DNA from: Streptomyces sp. Go-475
GTDB taxonomy: Bacteria; Actinomycetota; Actinomycetes; Streptomycetales; Streptomycetaceae
Assembly (NCBI RefSeq): GCF_003330845.1
Contig: NZ_CP026121.1
Location: 6,305,501-6,369,500 of the forward strand
Length of the DNA stretch: 64,000 nucleotides
Direction: 5' to 3'
Positions 13,525-23,112 of the stretch are shown here, piece after piece. Position 1 is the stretch's first letter. Each line of letters starts with the position of its first letter. Under the pieces are notes generated by a model. The model did no database searches. It saw only the letters and a list, made by a program, of their open reading frames with translations, and was not told the DNA's origin. The position numbers and the translations under genes were made by a program.

Positions 13525-13569
13525 CGACCCCAAGAACGAACCGGACAGGAAAGAACGGGAGACGGACCA

Positions 13570-14022
13570 GTGGCCGACAACGCGCGGGCTAAAAGGCTGG
13601 CGGACCTCATCCGAGAGGTGGTGGCCCAGAAGCTGCAGCGCGGGATCAAGGACCCGCGGCTCGGCTCGCACGTCACCATCACGGACACCCGGGTCACGGG
13701 TGACCTCAGGGAGGCGACCGTCTTCTACACGGTGTACGGGGACGACGAGGAGCGGGCGGCCGCGGCCGCCGGTCTGGAGAGCGCCAAGGGCGTGCTCCGT
13801 TCCGCGGTCGGCGCGGCGGCGGGCGTGAAGTTCACGCCGACGCTGACCTTCGTGGCCGACGCGCTGCCCGACACCGCCCGGACCATCGAGGACCTCCTCG
13901 ACAAGGCCCGCCAGTCCGACGAGAAGGTGCGCGAGGTCTCGGCCGGCGCCAAGTACGCCGGCGACGCCGACCCGTACCGCAAGCCGGACGAGGACGACGA
14001 GACGGACGACACCGCCGAATGA
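13570..14022 (+). CDS. rbfA: 30S ribosome-binding factor RbfA
   Basis: RbfA binds immature 30S subunits and helps 16S rRNA 5'-end maturation, with a role in cold adaptation. The 150-residue protein has the KH-like core: RLADLIREVVAQKLQRGIKD, VTITDTRVTGDLREATVFYT and FTPTLTFVADALPDTARTIE. The C-terminal 25 residues are acidic (DEDDETDDTAE), as in other Streptomyces RbfA. Start is GTG; the stop overlaps the truB start (ATGA), so the two are translationally coupled. Confidence 0.96.
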   Translation: MADNARAKRLADLIREVVAQKLQRGIKDPRLGSHVTITDTRVTGDLREATVFYTVYGDDEERAAAAAGLESAKGVLRSAVGAAAGVKFTPTLTFVADALPDTARTIEDLLDKARQSDEKVREVSAGAKYAGDADPYRKPDEDDETDDTAE

Positions 14023-14924
14023 CCCAGAAGCCCACCACGCCCGACGGCCTCGTCATCGTCGACAAGCCGTCGGGCTTCACTTCGCACGACGTCGTCGCCA
14101 AGATGCGCGGCATCGCCCGGACCCGACGCGTCGGGCACGCCGGCACCCTCGACCCGATGGCCACGGGCGTCCTCGTCCTCGGCGTCGAGAAGGCCACCAA
14201 GCTCCTCGGCCACCTCGCGCTGACCGAGAAGGAGTACCTGGGCACCATCCGGCTCGGGCAGAACACCCTCACGGACGACGCCGAGGGGGAGATCACCTCC
14301 TCCGCCGACGCCTCCAAGGTCACCCGCGAGGCCATCGACGCCGGCATCGCCAAGCTGACCGGCGACATCATGCAGGTGCCGTCCAAGGTCAGCGCCATCA
14401 AGATCAACGGCGTGCGCTCCTACAAGCGCGCCCGGGAGGGCGAGGAGTTCGAGATCCCCGCCCGGTCCGTGACGGTCTCCTCCTTCGGCGTGTACGACGT
14501 CCGGGACGCCGTCGCCGAGGACGGCACGCCCGTGCTCGACCTGGTCGTGTCGGTCGTCTGCTCCTCCGGCACGTACATCCGGGCCCTCGCCCGCGACCTG
14601 GGCGCCGACCTCGGCGTCGGCGGTCACCTCACCGCCCTGCGCCGCACCCGCGTCGGCCCCTACAAGCTGGACGCCGCCCGCACCCTCGACCAGCTCCAGC
14701 AGGAGCTGACCGTGATGCCGGTCGCCGAAGCCGCCGCGGCCGCGTTCCCCCGCTGGGACGTCGACGCCCGCCGCGCCAAGCTGCTCACCAACGGCGTACG
14801 GCTGGAGATGCCCGACCAGTACGCGGGCTCCGGCCCCGTCGCCGTCTTCGACCCGGAGGGACGCTTCCTCGCCCTCGTCGAGGAGCAGCGGGGCAAGGCC
14901 AAGAGCCTGGCCGTCTTCGGCTGA
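14019..14924 (+). CDS. truB: tRNA pseudouridine-55 synthase
   Basis: TruB converts U55 of tRNA T-loops to pseudouridine. The 301-residue protein has the TruB catalytic motif GHAGTLDPMATGVL (catalytic Asp in TLDP), the preceding DKPSGFTSHDVV, and the later VSCSSGTYIRALA-like VVCSSGTYIRALARDLG. A C-terminal PUA-like extension (RRAKLLTNGVRLEMP) completes it. It overlaps rbfA by 4 bases and ends at a hairpin. Confidence 0.97.
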   Translation: MTQKPTTPDGLVIVDKPSGFTSHDVVAKMRGIARTRRVGHAGTLDPMATGVLVLGVEKATKLLGHLALTEKEYLGTIRLGQNTLTDDAEGEITSSADASKVTREAIDAGIAKLTGDIMQVPSKVSAIKINGVRSYKRAREGEEFEIPARSVTVSSFGVYDVRDAVAEDGTPVLDLVVSVVCSSGTYIRALARDLGADLGVGGHLTALRRTRVGPYKLDAARTLDQLQQELTVMPVAEAAAAAFPRWDVDARRAKLLTNGVRLEMPDQYAGSGPVAVFDPEGRFLALVEEQRGKAKSLAVFG

Positions 14925-14946
14925 CCGCCCGCCCGGGGCGGTCCGC

Positions 14947-14993
14947 CCGTGGAGCGGCGACCACGGGGTACCTCCACTGCCGCCGCTCCACGG
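14947..14993 (+). terminator. Hairpin terminator after truB
   Basis: Perfect 13-bp inverted repeat, 14947-14959 (CCGTGGAGCGGCG) with 14981-14993, and a 21-base loop, starting 23 bases after the truB stop. Confidence 0.7.
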
Positions 14994-15180
14994 TCCCCCC
15001 TCGGTTCCCCCACCCCTAGGGTGTATCCAGCCGCCCCCGTTCCTTCACCCGTCTGTGCGGGCGCTCGGAGTGAACCGGGGGAGCGGAAGGGGGCGCTTTC
15101 GCAGAGCGATCTGTCCCGCTGATCATCCCGCCCCTACTGTCGAACACAAGGGCACGGGTGTACGGCGGGGAGGCTCGACG

Positions 15181-18100
15181 ATGACGTCGCGGAACCGGTC
15201 CCGGGGGACACACGACAGCACAGCAGGCTCCCAGGACCGCCCCGGAACAGCGCAACAGACCAGCGGTACGGCGGAGTACGGAGACCGGGCGATCCCCGGC
15301 GAGGCTCTCGTCCGCATCCACGACCTGGCCGGCCGGCCCCGCGGCACCGGCTTCCTGGCCGACCGGCACGGCACGCTCGTCACCAGCCACGAGGCCGTCG
15401 ACGGACTGCCCCGGCTCGTCCTGTACGGCGCCGGGGACCGCAGCCGGGTCGTGACCGCCGAGGCGGTCACCCCGCTGCCCGACCTCGACCTCGCCCTCGT
15501 CCGCACCGAGGGGCTCGGCGTGCCGCCGCTGCCCGTCACCGTGCGGGGCGGAGCAGAAACCGGCGCCTACGTGCGGATCGCCGCCGGGGGCTGGCGGGAG
15601 GCGCGGGTGCTGGGCACGACGGCCGTGACCTACGCGGCCACGGACCGCTTCCACCGCCTCGACGGCGCGCTCGAGCTCGCGGTCGGCACGGCAGGGCGGG
15701 ACGCGCTGCGACTGGGCGGCGGAGCGGCCGGCGGCCCCGTGCTCGACGCCGGGACGGGTGCCGTCGTCGGCGTGCTCGGCACCGCGCTCAGCTCCGGCCA
15801 CCGCGACGTCGGCTTCGCCGTCCCCCTGCACGCCGGGCCGGCCGGCGCGGCGGGACCGCTCGCCGACCTGCTCGCCGAGAACGCGGCGACGGTGCCCGCC
15901 TACGGCGCCGACCTCAACCTCGCCGGGGTGCTGGAGCTGACCGGCACGTCGGCCGGGCTGGACGGCCCGCCCGGCGGCACCGGCCTCCCGGAACCGGTCG
16001 AACGGGCCGCCGTGGTCGCCGGACTCGACGCCTTCACGGCGGGCCCGGCGGCCGTGCTCGGCCTCGTCGGGCCGCCCGGCAGCGGCCGCACCACGGAACT
16101 CGCCGCGCTCGCCGCCCGCCGCGGCCGCGGCGGGCACCCCACCCTGTGGCTGCGCGGCTGCGAACTGCGCGCCGACGACACCTCCGTGGCGGACGCGGCC
16201 CGCCGGGCACTGACCCGGGCCCTCCCCGTCGTGGCGGCCGCCCGCGCCCCCTTCCCCGCCGACCCGGGCGACACCACGCCCGAGCGCCTCGCCCGTCTCG
16301 CCGGCTCCCTCGGCCGCCCCCTGCTGCTCCTCCTCGACAACCCCGAGGAGATGCCGCCGGCCCTGGCCCGCCGCCTGGCCGACTGGACCGACGGGACGGT
16401 GCGGTGGCTGCGGGAGACGGGAGTGCGCCTGGTCGTGGCGTGCCGGACGGAGTACTGGGAGGAGGTGTCGGACCTCCTGGACCGGCCCGCGTGCCTGCGG
16501 CTCGGCGACCTCACCGAGGACGAGGCGAGCCAGGCCCGCCTGCGCCACGGCATCCCGGAGAGCGCCCTCGTCCCCGCCGACGCCCGGCACCCCCTCACCC
16601 TCGGCCTGCTCGCCGAGGTCAGGGCCGCCCTCGCCGACGCCCCCGAAGCCCCGCGCGCCGCCACCACCGACCGGGACGGCGTCCTCTGCGCCTACCTGGA
16701 CCTGATGTCCCTGCGCATCGCCCTCCGCCTGGCCGCCGGGAACGGCCTGCACGGCACCGCCGTACGGCGGCTGGCCGCCAAGGTCGCCGGGCAGGTGCAC
16801 GAGGCCGCCCGGCGCAGCCTCGGCCCCGGGCCGGGGGACCTGGACCGTGCGGCCTTCGAGGAGGTGTTCCCGTGGGGGCCCGCCCCGGCGCGGCTCGGCG
16901 GCGGCACCGGCTGGGCGTCGGCCGTCCTCGCCGAGGGCCTGCTCGTGCCCGCCGGGCCCGGCTACCGCTTCGCCCACGAGGAACTCGCCGACTGGCTCCA
17001 GGGCATGCACCTCGACCTCGACGAGGCCCTGCACGCCCTCGTCCACCGCCGTGGGGCCCCGCAGCCCGACCCCGTCCCGCACCACCGCATCGGACCCGTG
17101 GTCCAGGCCCTGCTGTGGCTCGCGCGCCAGCACGGCACGGAACGGCTGGCGGCCCGGCTCGCCGACCTGGTGCACGCCCTGGACGCCGACCCGCGGTCCT
17201 GGTGGGCCGTCCGGCTGCTCACCGGCACCCTGGCCGCCGTGCCCGACGCGACGCCGTACAGCGAGGTGCTGCGGCTGCTCGCCGACCGGATCGTGGCCTG
17301 GCGGCGGCTCGGGCAGCCGGTGCCCGAGGAGGCGGGGCCCGCCTTCTGGACCGGGCTGCGGCTGCCGGAGGGCGTGCGCTGCGCGCTGCTCAGGCGGCTG
17401 GTCCACGCCGACGGCCCGCCGTGCGAGGCCGGCCCCCGTTTCCTGGACGCCGTCGCCGGGCTGCTCGCCGCCGACCCCGCCGCCGTCCAGCCCCTGCTCG
17501 CCGACTGGTTCGACGACGAGCAGCCCCTGCCCGCCACCCCGCACGCGACCGTGGCCACGGCCGCGCAGGCGCTGCTGCACACCCACCGCCACGCCGCCCT
17601 GGACGACCTCGCGGACGTGCTCGTCGACCGCGCGCACCGGCGGGCCCGGGAACTGCTGGCCGCGCTCGCCGAGGAGGAACCGTCGGCGGTCTGCCGGGCC
17701 GTCGACCGATGGGCGCGCGACGAGCGGCCGGCGCGCCGGCGTGCCGCGATGGAGCACGGACTGCGCGTCGCGCGGCACGTGACCGCCGGAGGCGACCGGG
17801 CCCTCCTGCGCTACGCGGCCCTCACCCTGCTCGCCCGCCCCGCCGACCGCGCCCTGCACGGCGGAGCGCTCGCCCTCCTCGTCCAGGACCCGCACACCCG
17901 GGCCCGGTACCTCCCACGCGCGCTGGAGCACTTCGCGGCGGGCGACCCGCAGCTCCCGCCGGACGCCCTGGCCCGCGCCCTCCCGGTCTGCCCCGAGCCG
18001 GTCCTCGGCGCCTTCGCCGCGCGGCTGGAGCGGCCGGACCCGGAGGACGCCCTGCGGGCGCTCGCCGACGCCACCCCGCCCGGCCTGGCCCACCGGGTCG

Positions 18101-18627
18101 CCGCGCTGCTCCGGGAGGCGGCGGAACGGCGGCCGGAACTCGCCGGGCACGCGGCCGCCTACGTGGACCAGCGGCTCGACCGGGGCCCCGCCGCCCGGGC
18201 CGTGCTCCTGCCGCTGGTCACCGGCCTGCTGGAGGGCGGCCCCATCCGGCTGCGGTGTGCCCTCGCCACCGTCCTCACCCCGCCCGGCATCCCCGCCTCC
18301 CGCCCGCTCCGCCGCGAACTGCGCGACGCGCTCCTGGCACGCGAGCACGACACCGACGTGCTGGACGCGCTGCTGCACGCCGCCGCCCGGAACGGCGGCG
18401 ACGACCTGCGCGACCTCGTCCGCCGCATCGGCCTGCTCCTGGCCCGCACCCCGGAGGGCGCGAGCCGCTTCGACCGCGCCCTGGTCGACCTCGGCCGGCA
18501 CGTGCCCGGCTTCGCCGCCCGCCTGGCCGGCTGGCTGGCCGACGCTCCGGGGGAGTGGACGGCCCTGGTCGGCCCGAGCTGCCACCGGACGATCGAGAAC
18601 CTGGCGGGCGTGCGCGTCCCGGCCTGA
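15181..18627 (+). CDS. Inactive trypsin-like domain fused to a STAND/NACHT-type ATPase and helical repeats
   Basis: A 1148-residue protein. Residues ~40-220 form a trypsin-like domain: His (VTSHEAV, H70) and Asp (DLDLALV, D103) are in place, but the serine motif GDSGGP reads GAAGGP with A183 at the nucleophile position. A P-loop NTPase follows: Walker A GPPGSGRTTE (the usual Lys is R303), Walker B LLLLLDNPEE. The remaining ~650 residues are Leu/Ala/Arg-rich helical repeats. Start ATG 15181 has GGGGAGG 7 bases upstream. Fused protease-STAND proteins occur in actinobacteria and some act in signalling or defence; here the gene sits stably between truB and ribF. It may be a sensor/scaffold. Its last codons run into a 29-bp tandem repeat. 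Confidence 0.8.
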   Translation: MTSRNRSRGTHDSTAGSQDRPGTAQQTSGTAEYGDRAIPGEALVRIHDLAGRPRGTGFLADRHGTLVTSHEAVDGLPRLVLYGAGDRSRVVTAEAVTPLPDLDLALVRTEGLGVPPLPVTVRGGAETGAYVRIAAGGWREARVLGTTAVTYAATDRFHRLDGALELAVGTAGRDALRLGGGAAGGPVLDAGTGAVVGVLGTALSSGHRDVGFAVPLHAGPAGAAGPLADLLAENAATVPAYGADLNLAGVLELTGTSAGLDGPPGGTGLPEPVERAAVVAGLDAFTAGPAAVLGLVGPPGSGRTTELAALAARRGRGGHPTLWLRGCELRADDTSVADAARRALTRALPVVAAARAPFPADPGDTTPERLARLAGSLGRPLLLLLDNPEEMPPALARRLADWTDGTVRWLRETGVRLVVACRTEYWEEVSDLLDRPACLRLGDLTEDEASQARLRHGIPESALVPADARHPLTLGLLAEVRAALADAPEAPRAATTDRDGVLCAYLDLMSLRIALRLAAGNGLHGTAVRRLAAKVAGQVHEAARRSLGPGPGDLDRAAFEEVFPWGPAPARLGGGTGWASAVLAEGLLVPAGPGYRFAHEELADWLQGMHLDLDEALHALVHRRGAPQPDPVPHHRIGPVVQALLWLARQHGTERLAARLADLVHALDADPRSWWAVRLLTGTLAAVPDATPYSEVLRLLADRIVAWRRLGQPVPEEAGPAFWTGLRLPEGVRCALLRRLVHADGPPCEAGPRFLDAVAGLLAADPAAVQPLLADWFDDEQPLPATPHATVATAAQALLHTHRHAALDDLADVLVDRAHRRARELLAALAEEEPSAVCRAVDRWARDERPARRRAAMEHGLRVARHVTAGGDRALLRYAALTLLARPADRALHGGALALLVQDPHTRARYLPRALEHFAAGDPQLPPDALARALPVCPEPVLGAFAARLERPDPEDALRALADATPPGLAHRVAALLREAAERRPELAGHAAAYVDQRLDRGPAARAVLLPLVTGLLEGGPIRLRCALATVLTPPGIPASRPLRRELRDALLAREHDTDVLDALLHAAARNGGDDLRDLVRRIGLLLARTPEGASRFDRALVDLGRHVPGFAARLAGWLADAPGEWTALVGPSCHRTIENLAGVRVPA

Positions 18628-18780
18628 CCGGTGCGGGCGTGCGCGTCCCGGCCTGACCGGTGCGGGCGTGCGCGTCCCGGCCTGACCGGTGCGGGCGTGC
18701 GCGTCCCGGCCTGACCGGTGCGGGCGTGCGCGTCCCGGCCTGACCGGTGCGGGCGTACGCGTCCCCGCCCGACCGGTGCG
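18605..18780. repeat. 29-bp minisatellite at the 3' end of the STAND gene
   Basis: About six tandem copies of a 29-bp unit (starting GACCGGTGCGGGCGTGCG). The equivalent base lies at 18625, 18654, 18683, 18712, 18741 and 18770, exactly 29 apart. The first copy contains the stop codon of the upstream gene; the last is diverged. With no interspersed unique sequence it is not a CRISPR array. Confidence 0.92.
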
Positions 18781-18921
18781 GGGTGCCGTGCGCCCGGTCA
18801 CAGCGCCCATGCCGATGCGGGCGGCGGGGACCCGGCATGGCACCCTTAGACCTGCGTACGCGTCACCACGGACAACCGACCGGACACGGGTTCGACGAGC
18901 TTTCGACAAGGAGCAGGCACA

Positions 18922-19875
18922 GTGCAGCGCTGGCGTGGCTTGGAGGACATCCCCCAGGACTGGGGGCGCAGCGTCGTCACCATCGGCTCCTACGACGGAG
19001 TGCACCGCGGACACCAGCTGATCATCCGGCATGCCGTGGACCGCGCCCGGGAGCTGGGCGTGCCCGCCGTCGTCGTCACCTTCGACCCGCACCCCAGCGA
19101 GGTCGTCCGCCCCGGCAGCCACCCGCCCCTGCTCGCCCCGCACCACCGCCGCGCCGAACTCATGGCGGACCTGGGCGTGGACGCGGTGCTCATCCTGCCC
19201 TTCACGACCGAGTTCTCGAAGCTGTCCCCGGCCGACTTCGTCGTCAAGGTCCTCGTCGACAAGCTGCACGCCAAGGCGGTCGTCGAGGGCCCCAACTTCC
19301 GCTTCGGCCACAAGGCCGCGGGCAACGTGGAGTTCCTCGCCACGCAGGGCAAGACCTACGACTTCGAGGTCGAGGTCGTCGACCTGTACGTGACCGGCGA
19401 GGCGGGCGGCGGGGAGCCGTTCTCCTCCACCCTGACGCGGCGTCTGGTCGCCGAGGGGGACGTCCAGGGCGCCGCGGAGATCCTGGGCCGGCCGCACCGG
19501 GTGGAGGGCGTCGTCGTCCGGGGCGCCCAGCGCGGGCGCGAAATGGGCTTCCCGACCGCCAACGTGGAGACGCTGCCGCACACGGCCATCCCGGCCGACG
19601 GTGTGTACGCCGGGTGGCTGCACGCGCAGGGGGAGGCGATGCCGGCGGCGATCTCCGTCGGCACGAACCCGCAGTTCGAGGGGACCGAGCGGACGGTGGA
19701 GGCGTACGCCATCGACCGGGTCGGGCTGGATCTGTACGGGCTGCACGTCGCGGTCGACTTCCTGGCGTTCGTGCGGGGGCAGGCGAAGTTCGACACGCTG
19801 GACGCGTTGCTGGAGCAGATCGGGCGGGACGTGCAGAAGTGCCGGGAGCTGGTGGCGGCCGAGGAGGCTGCCTAG
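18922..19875 (+). CDS. ribF: Bifunctional riboflavin kinase / FAD synthetase
   Basis: RibF makes FMN from riboflavin and ATP, then adenylates it to FAD. The 317-residue protein has both domains. The N-terminal nucleotidyltransferase has GSYDGVHRGHQ and TFDPHPSEV. The C-terminal flavokinase has RGREMGFPTANVE and the final VDFLAFVRGQAKFDTLDALL. GTG 18922 has AAGGAG 7 bases upstream. No FMN riboswitch is recognisable in the ~290 bp upstream, which is mostly the minisatellite. Confidence 0.97.
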   Translation: MQRWRGLEDIPQDWGRSVVTIGSYDGVHRGHQLIIRHAVDRARELGVPAVVVTFDPHPSEVVRPGSHPPLLAPHHRRAELMADLGVDAVLILPFTTEFSKLSPADFVVKVLVDKLHAKAVVEGPNFRFGHKAAGNVEFLATQGKTYDFEVEVVDLYVTGEAGGGEPFSSTLTRRLVAEGDVQGAAEILGRPHRVEGVVVRGAQRGREMGFPTANVETLPHTAIPADGVYAGWLHAQGEAMPAAISVGTNPQFEGTERTVEAYAIDRVGLDLYGLHVAVDFLAFVRGQAKFDTLDALLEQIGRDVQKCRELVAAEEAA

Positions 19876-19907
19876 TTCGCTCGTGGGCCGGTGCCGGTGC
19901 GTCGTGG

Positions 19908-20942
19908 CTAGGCGCGCAGTTCCCCGCGCCCCTGAGGGCGTGAGGCAACCGCCCAGTGACAGGCCACCTGTGACGCGGAGCCGCCGCTGAGGATCTCCAC
20001 GTCCTGGTTCCTGCAGGCGTCGGCCACGCCCGCCTGCTCCGCCGCGCCACCCGCCAAGATCTGGCAGCGGGCGTGGAAGCGGCAGCCTGACGGCACGCGG
20101 GACGGGTCCGGGGGTTCGCCGGTGAGGATCACCGGGGCGCCAGGGGCCTCGGGGAGCACGGACAGCAGGGCCTGGGTGTAGGGATGCCGCGGCGCCGTCA
20201 GGACCTGCTCCACCGCGCCCGTCTCCACGATCCGGCCCAGGTACATCACGGCGACCCGGTCGGCGATGTTCCAGGCCAGGCCCAGGTCGTGGGTGACGAC
20301 CAGCGCGGACAGGCCGAGGTCGGCGCGCAGCCGCAGCAGCAGGGCGAGGATCTCGCCGCGTACCGAGGCGTCGAGGGACGCCACCGGCTCGTCGGCGACG
20401 AGGAGTTCGGGTTCCAGGACGAGCGCGCCCGCGATGACGACCCGCTGGCGCTGCCCGCCGGACAGTTCGTGCGGGTAGCGCAGGAAGAAGCGCTCCGGAG
20501 GGCGCAGGCCGGCCCGGGACAGGGCCTCGGCGACCGCCGTCCGCTCGTCGCCTCCGTAACCGTGGATGCGCAGGCCCTCGGCGACCGCGTCGTACACCGT
20601 GTGCCGGGGGTTGAGCGAGCCGCTCGGGTCCTGGAGGACGAGCTGGACGCGCTTGCGGTACGCCTTGAGGGACCGGCCGGAGTAGTCCAGCGGGCGGCCG
20701 TCGAAGGCGACCCGGCCCGCCGTGGGCTCGACCAGGCCCAGCAGGGCGCGGGCCAGGGTCGTCTTGCCGCAGCCGGACTCGCCGACCAGCGCGACGATCT
20801 CGCCGGGCCGGATGTCGAGATCGACCCCGTCGACGGCGCGGGCCCGGGGGCCGCCGTGCCGGCCGGGGAAGGTGACGTGGAGGCCCTGGGCGCTCAGCAG
20901 CGGGGCCGTCGCGACCTCGGGGGCCGTGGGGGAGAGGGTCAT
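19908..20942 (-). CDS. Peptide/nickel-type ABC transporter ATPase (OppF/DppF-like)
   Basis: A 344-residue ATPase. It has Walker [17 protein letters not shown], the ABC signature [15 protein letters not shown], and Walker [21 protein letters not shown]. The C-terminal oligopeptide-transporter extension ([25 protein letters not shown]) is typical of OppF/DppF and can hold an iron-sulfur cluster in related proteins. It is the last gene of a five-gene operon and overlaps the other ATPase gene by 4 bases. Together they power uptake of oligopeptides or a similar substrate through the two permeases. Confidence 0.9.
   Translation of the reverse strand: MTLSPTAPEVATAPLLSAQGLHVTFPGRHGGPRARAVDGVDLDIRPGEIVALVGESGCGKTTLARALLGLVEPTAGRVAFDGRPLDYSGRSLKAYRKRVQLVLQDPSGSLNPRHTVYDAVAEGLRIHGYGGDERTAVAEALSRAGLRPPERFFLRYPHELSGGQRQRVVIAGALVLEPELLVADEPVASLDASVRGEILALLLRLRADLGLSALVVTHDLGLAWNIADRVAVMYLGRIVETGAVEQVLTAPRHPYTQALLSVLPEAPGAPVILTGEPPDPSRVPSGCRFHARCQILAGGAAEQAGVADACRNQDVEILSGGSASQVACHWAVASRPQGRGELRA
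19911..19937. repeat. Dispersed Streptomyces intergenic repeat, copy 2
   Basis: GCGCAGTTCCCCGCGCCCC at 19914-19932 is the inverse of the core after ispG (2400-2419). It lies between the convergent ends of ribF and the ABC ATPase gene and overlaps the last codons of the latter. Confidence 0.5.
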
Positions 20943-22201
20943 GGCGTGCTCGGCCTCGCTTCCTCCAGGGCCTCCGGGCCCTCCGGCGCTCGGCGCCCGT
21001 CACGGGCCTCCGCCGCGTCTCGGGCCTCCGCCGCGTCACGGGCCTCCGCCGCGTCACGAGACTCCGACGCGTCTCGGGCCACCTGCGTCTCATGGGCCTC
21101 CGGCGTGTCAGCCACCGGCGTGTCATGGGCCTCCGACGCGTCACAGGTCACATGCGTCTCGTGGGCCTCTGACGCGTCATGGGCCACCGGCATCTCACTT
21201 GCCTCTGCCGCCTCACGGGAGCCGTCTGTTCCGTCCACCGGCACACTCACCGGCGCACCCACCAGCACGCACGCCGCCCGTCGCTCCGCCCCCGCCTCCC
21301 GCAGCACCGGATCCTCCTCGGCGCACGCCTCCAGCGCCACCGGGCACCGGGGATGGAACGTGCACCCGGACGGCAGCGCGGCCGGGTCCGGCGGGTCGCC
21401 CGCCAGCCCCTGCGGCGCGAACCGGGAGGCCGGGTCGCCGATGCGCGGGAACGCGGCCGACAGGGCCCGCGCGTACGGGTGCCGGGCGTCCTCGTACACC
21501 TGCGCCGCCGGGCCCTCCTCGACCACCCGGCCCGCGTACATCACCGCCAGCCGGTCGCAGGTGTCGGCCAGCACGGCCAGGTCGTGGCTGATCATGATCA
21601 GGCCGAGGTCCTGGTCCGCGACCAGCTGCTCGATGAGCCGGAGGATCTGGGCCTGGATCATCACGTCCAGCGCGGTGGTCGGCTCGTCGGCGATGACCAG
21701 GCGCGGGTCGCAGGCCAGGGCCATGGCGATCATGACGCGCTGGCGCTGGCCGCCGGACAGCTCGTGCGGGTAGGCGTCGGCGCGGGCGGCGGGGAGGCCG
21801 ACCTGCTCCAGCAGCTCGCCGGTCCTCTTCTTCGCCCCGGCCGGGGTCGCCTTCCGGTGCAGCAGGATCGGCTCGGCGATCTGGTCGCCGATGCGGTGCA
21901 CGGCGTTCAGGGAGTGCATCGCGCCCTGGAAGACGACCGAGGCCCCGGCCCAGCGCACCGCCCGCACCCGGCCCCACTTCATCGTCAGCACGTCCTCCCC
22001 GTCGAGCAGGACCTCCCCGGTGATGCGCGTCCCGGACGGCAGCAGCCGCAGCAGGGCCAGGGCCAGCGTGGACTTGCCGCAGCCGGACTCCCCGGCCAGG
22101 CCGAGCTTGCGCCCCGCGTCGAGGCGCAGGTCCACCCCGCGCACGGCGGCCGCGCCGCCCGGGTACGTCACGGTCAGGTTCCTGACGTCGAGCAGACTCA
22201 A
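20939..22201 (-). CDS. Peptide-type ABC transporter ATPase (OppD/DppD-like) with repetitive C-terminal tail
   Basis: A 420-residue ATPase with Walker [16 protein letters not shown], signature [15 protein letters not shown], Walker [17 protein letters not shown] and the Opp-type C-terminal motif [17 protein letters not shown]. The start is not ATG: TTG at 22201 overlaps the permease stop (TTGA), which fits the tight coupling of the operon. The last ~80 residues are unusual, an acidic/histidine tail built from degenerate 6-residue repeats ([14 protein letters not shown]), encoded by 18-bp DNA repeats. Confidence 0.88.
   Translation of the reverse strand: MSLLDVRNLTVTYPGGAAAVRGVDLRLDAGRKLGLAGESGCGKSTLALALLRLLPSGTRITGEVLLDGEDVLTMKWGRVRAVRWAGASVVFQGAMHSLNAVHRIGDQIAEPILLHRKATPAGAKKRTGELLEQVGLPAARADAYPHELSGGQRQRVMIAMALACDPRLVIADEPTTALDVMIQAQILRLIEQLVADQDLGLIMISHDLAVLADTCDRLAVMYAGRVVEEGPAAQVYEDARHPYARALSAAFPRIGDPASRFAPQGLAGDPPDPAALPSGCTFHPRCPVALEACAEEDPVLREAGAERRAACVLVGAPVSVPVDGTDGSREAAEASEMPVAHDASEAHETHVTCDASEAHDTPVADTPEAHETQVARDASESRDAAEARDAAEARDAAEARDGRRAPEGPEALEEARPSTP
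20998..21200. repeat. 18-bp degenerate tandem repeat inside the OppD-like gene
   Basis: Runs of CGTCACGGGCCTCCGCCG-like units, degenerating to about 15-20 bp towards 21200, encode the [14 protein letters not shown] tail on the minus strand. The unit length is a multiple of three for the best copies, so expansion keeps frame. Confidence 0.75.
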
Positions 22202-23112
22202 CGCGACACCCCCAGCCTGGGGTTGAGGACGGACTCCACGGCCCGTCCGCACAGCGTGAACGCCAGCGCCACCACGGCGATGGCGATGCCCGGCGGCACC
22301 AGGTACCACCAGTCCCCGGCACTGACCGCGCCCGCCTCCCGGGCGTCCTGGAGCAGCCCGCCCCACGACACGACCGTCGGGTCGCCGAGGCCGAGGAAGG
22401 CCAGCGTCGCCTCGGCGAGGATGGCCGAGGAGATGATCAGGGTCGTCTGGGCCAGCACCAGCGGCATCACGTTGGGCAGGACGTGCCGGGACATGATGTG
22501 CCAGTGGCCGCCGCCGAGCGCCCTCGCCCGCTCGATGTAGGGCCGGGTCTCCACCGCGAGGGTCTGCGCGCGCACCAGTCGGGCCGTGGTCGGCCAGGTG
22601 GTGACGCCGATCGCGACGACGGTCGTGGTCAGCGAGCGGGACATCACGGTCGCCAGGGCGATCGCCAGCACCAGCGTCGGCATGACCAGGAACCAGTCGG
22701 TCACACGCATCATCACCGTCGCGTACCAGCCCCTGAAGTGTCCCGCCGTCACCCCGATCAGGGTGCCGATCGCGACCGACAGCACGGCCGCGAGCAGCCC
22801 GACCAGCAGCGACACCCGCGAACCCCAGATCACCAGTCCCAGCAGGTCCCGCCCGAACTGGTCCGTGCCGAGCGGGAACTCGGCGCTCGGGCTCTGCATC
22901 GGACGCCCCGGAGCGTCGGTCACACTGCTCACGTCGGAGCCCACGAACAGGGGCGCGGTGAGTGCCAGCAGCGCGCACAGGGCGAGCACGGCCAGGCCGT
23001 ACAGCCCCGCCCGCTCGGCGCGGTACTGCCGCCAGAAGCGCGCGACGGAGGCCCGGCGGCGCTGCCGGGCCAGGGCGCGCGGGCCCGTGCCCGTGCCGGT
23101 CGACGTCGTCAT
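22198..23112 (-). CDS. Peptide-type ABC transporter permease (OppC/DppC-like)
   Basis: A 304-residue membrane protein with an N-terminal basic segment, a first helix (LYGLAVLALCALLALTAPLF), the OppC signature HPLGTDQFGRDLL-like FPLGTDQFGRDLLGLVIWG, and the EAA loop ERARALGGGHWHIMSRHVLP that contacts the ATPase. About six membrane helices. ATG 23112 overlaps the upstream permease stop (ATGA). Confidence 0.9.
   Translation of the reverse strand: MTTSTGTGTGPRALARQRRRASVARFWRQYRAERAGLYGLAVLALCALLALTAPLFVGSDVSSVTDAPGRPMQSPSAEFPLGTDQFGRDLLGLVIWGSRVSLLVGLLAAVLSVAIGTLIGVTAGHFRGWYATVMMRVTDWFLVMPTLVLAIALATVMSRSLTTTVVAIGVTTWPTTARLVRAQTLAVETRPYIERARALGGGHWHIMSRHVLPNVMPLVLAQTTLIISSAILAEATLAFLGLGDPTVVSWGGLLQDAREAGAVSAGDWWYLVPPGIAIAVVALAFTLCGRAVESVLNPRLGVSR

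Noticed and set aside
18605-18780. Repeat array as a CRISPR candidate
   Set aside because: Units are directly adjacent with no unique spacers and no cas genes nearby; it is a minisatellite.
18781-18921. FMN riboswitch upstream of ribF
   Set aside because: None of the conserved RFN element blocks can be found before the ribosome site.
15016-21144. 2042-codon minus-strand open frame across the STAND gene, ribF and the ABC ATPase genes
   Set aside because: Crosses several well-supported genes and a non-coding minisatellite; composition is typical of antisense frames in high-GC DNA.
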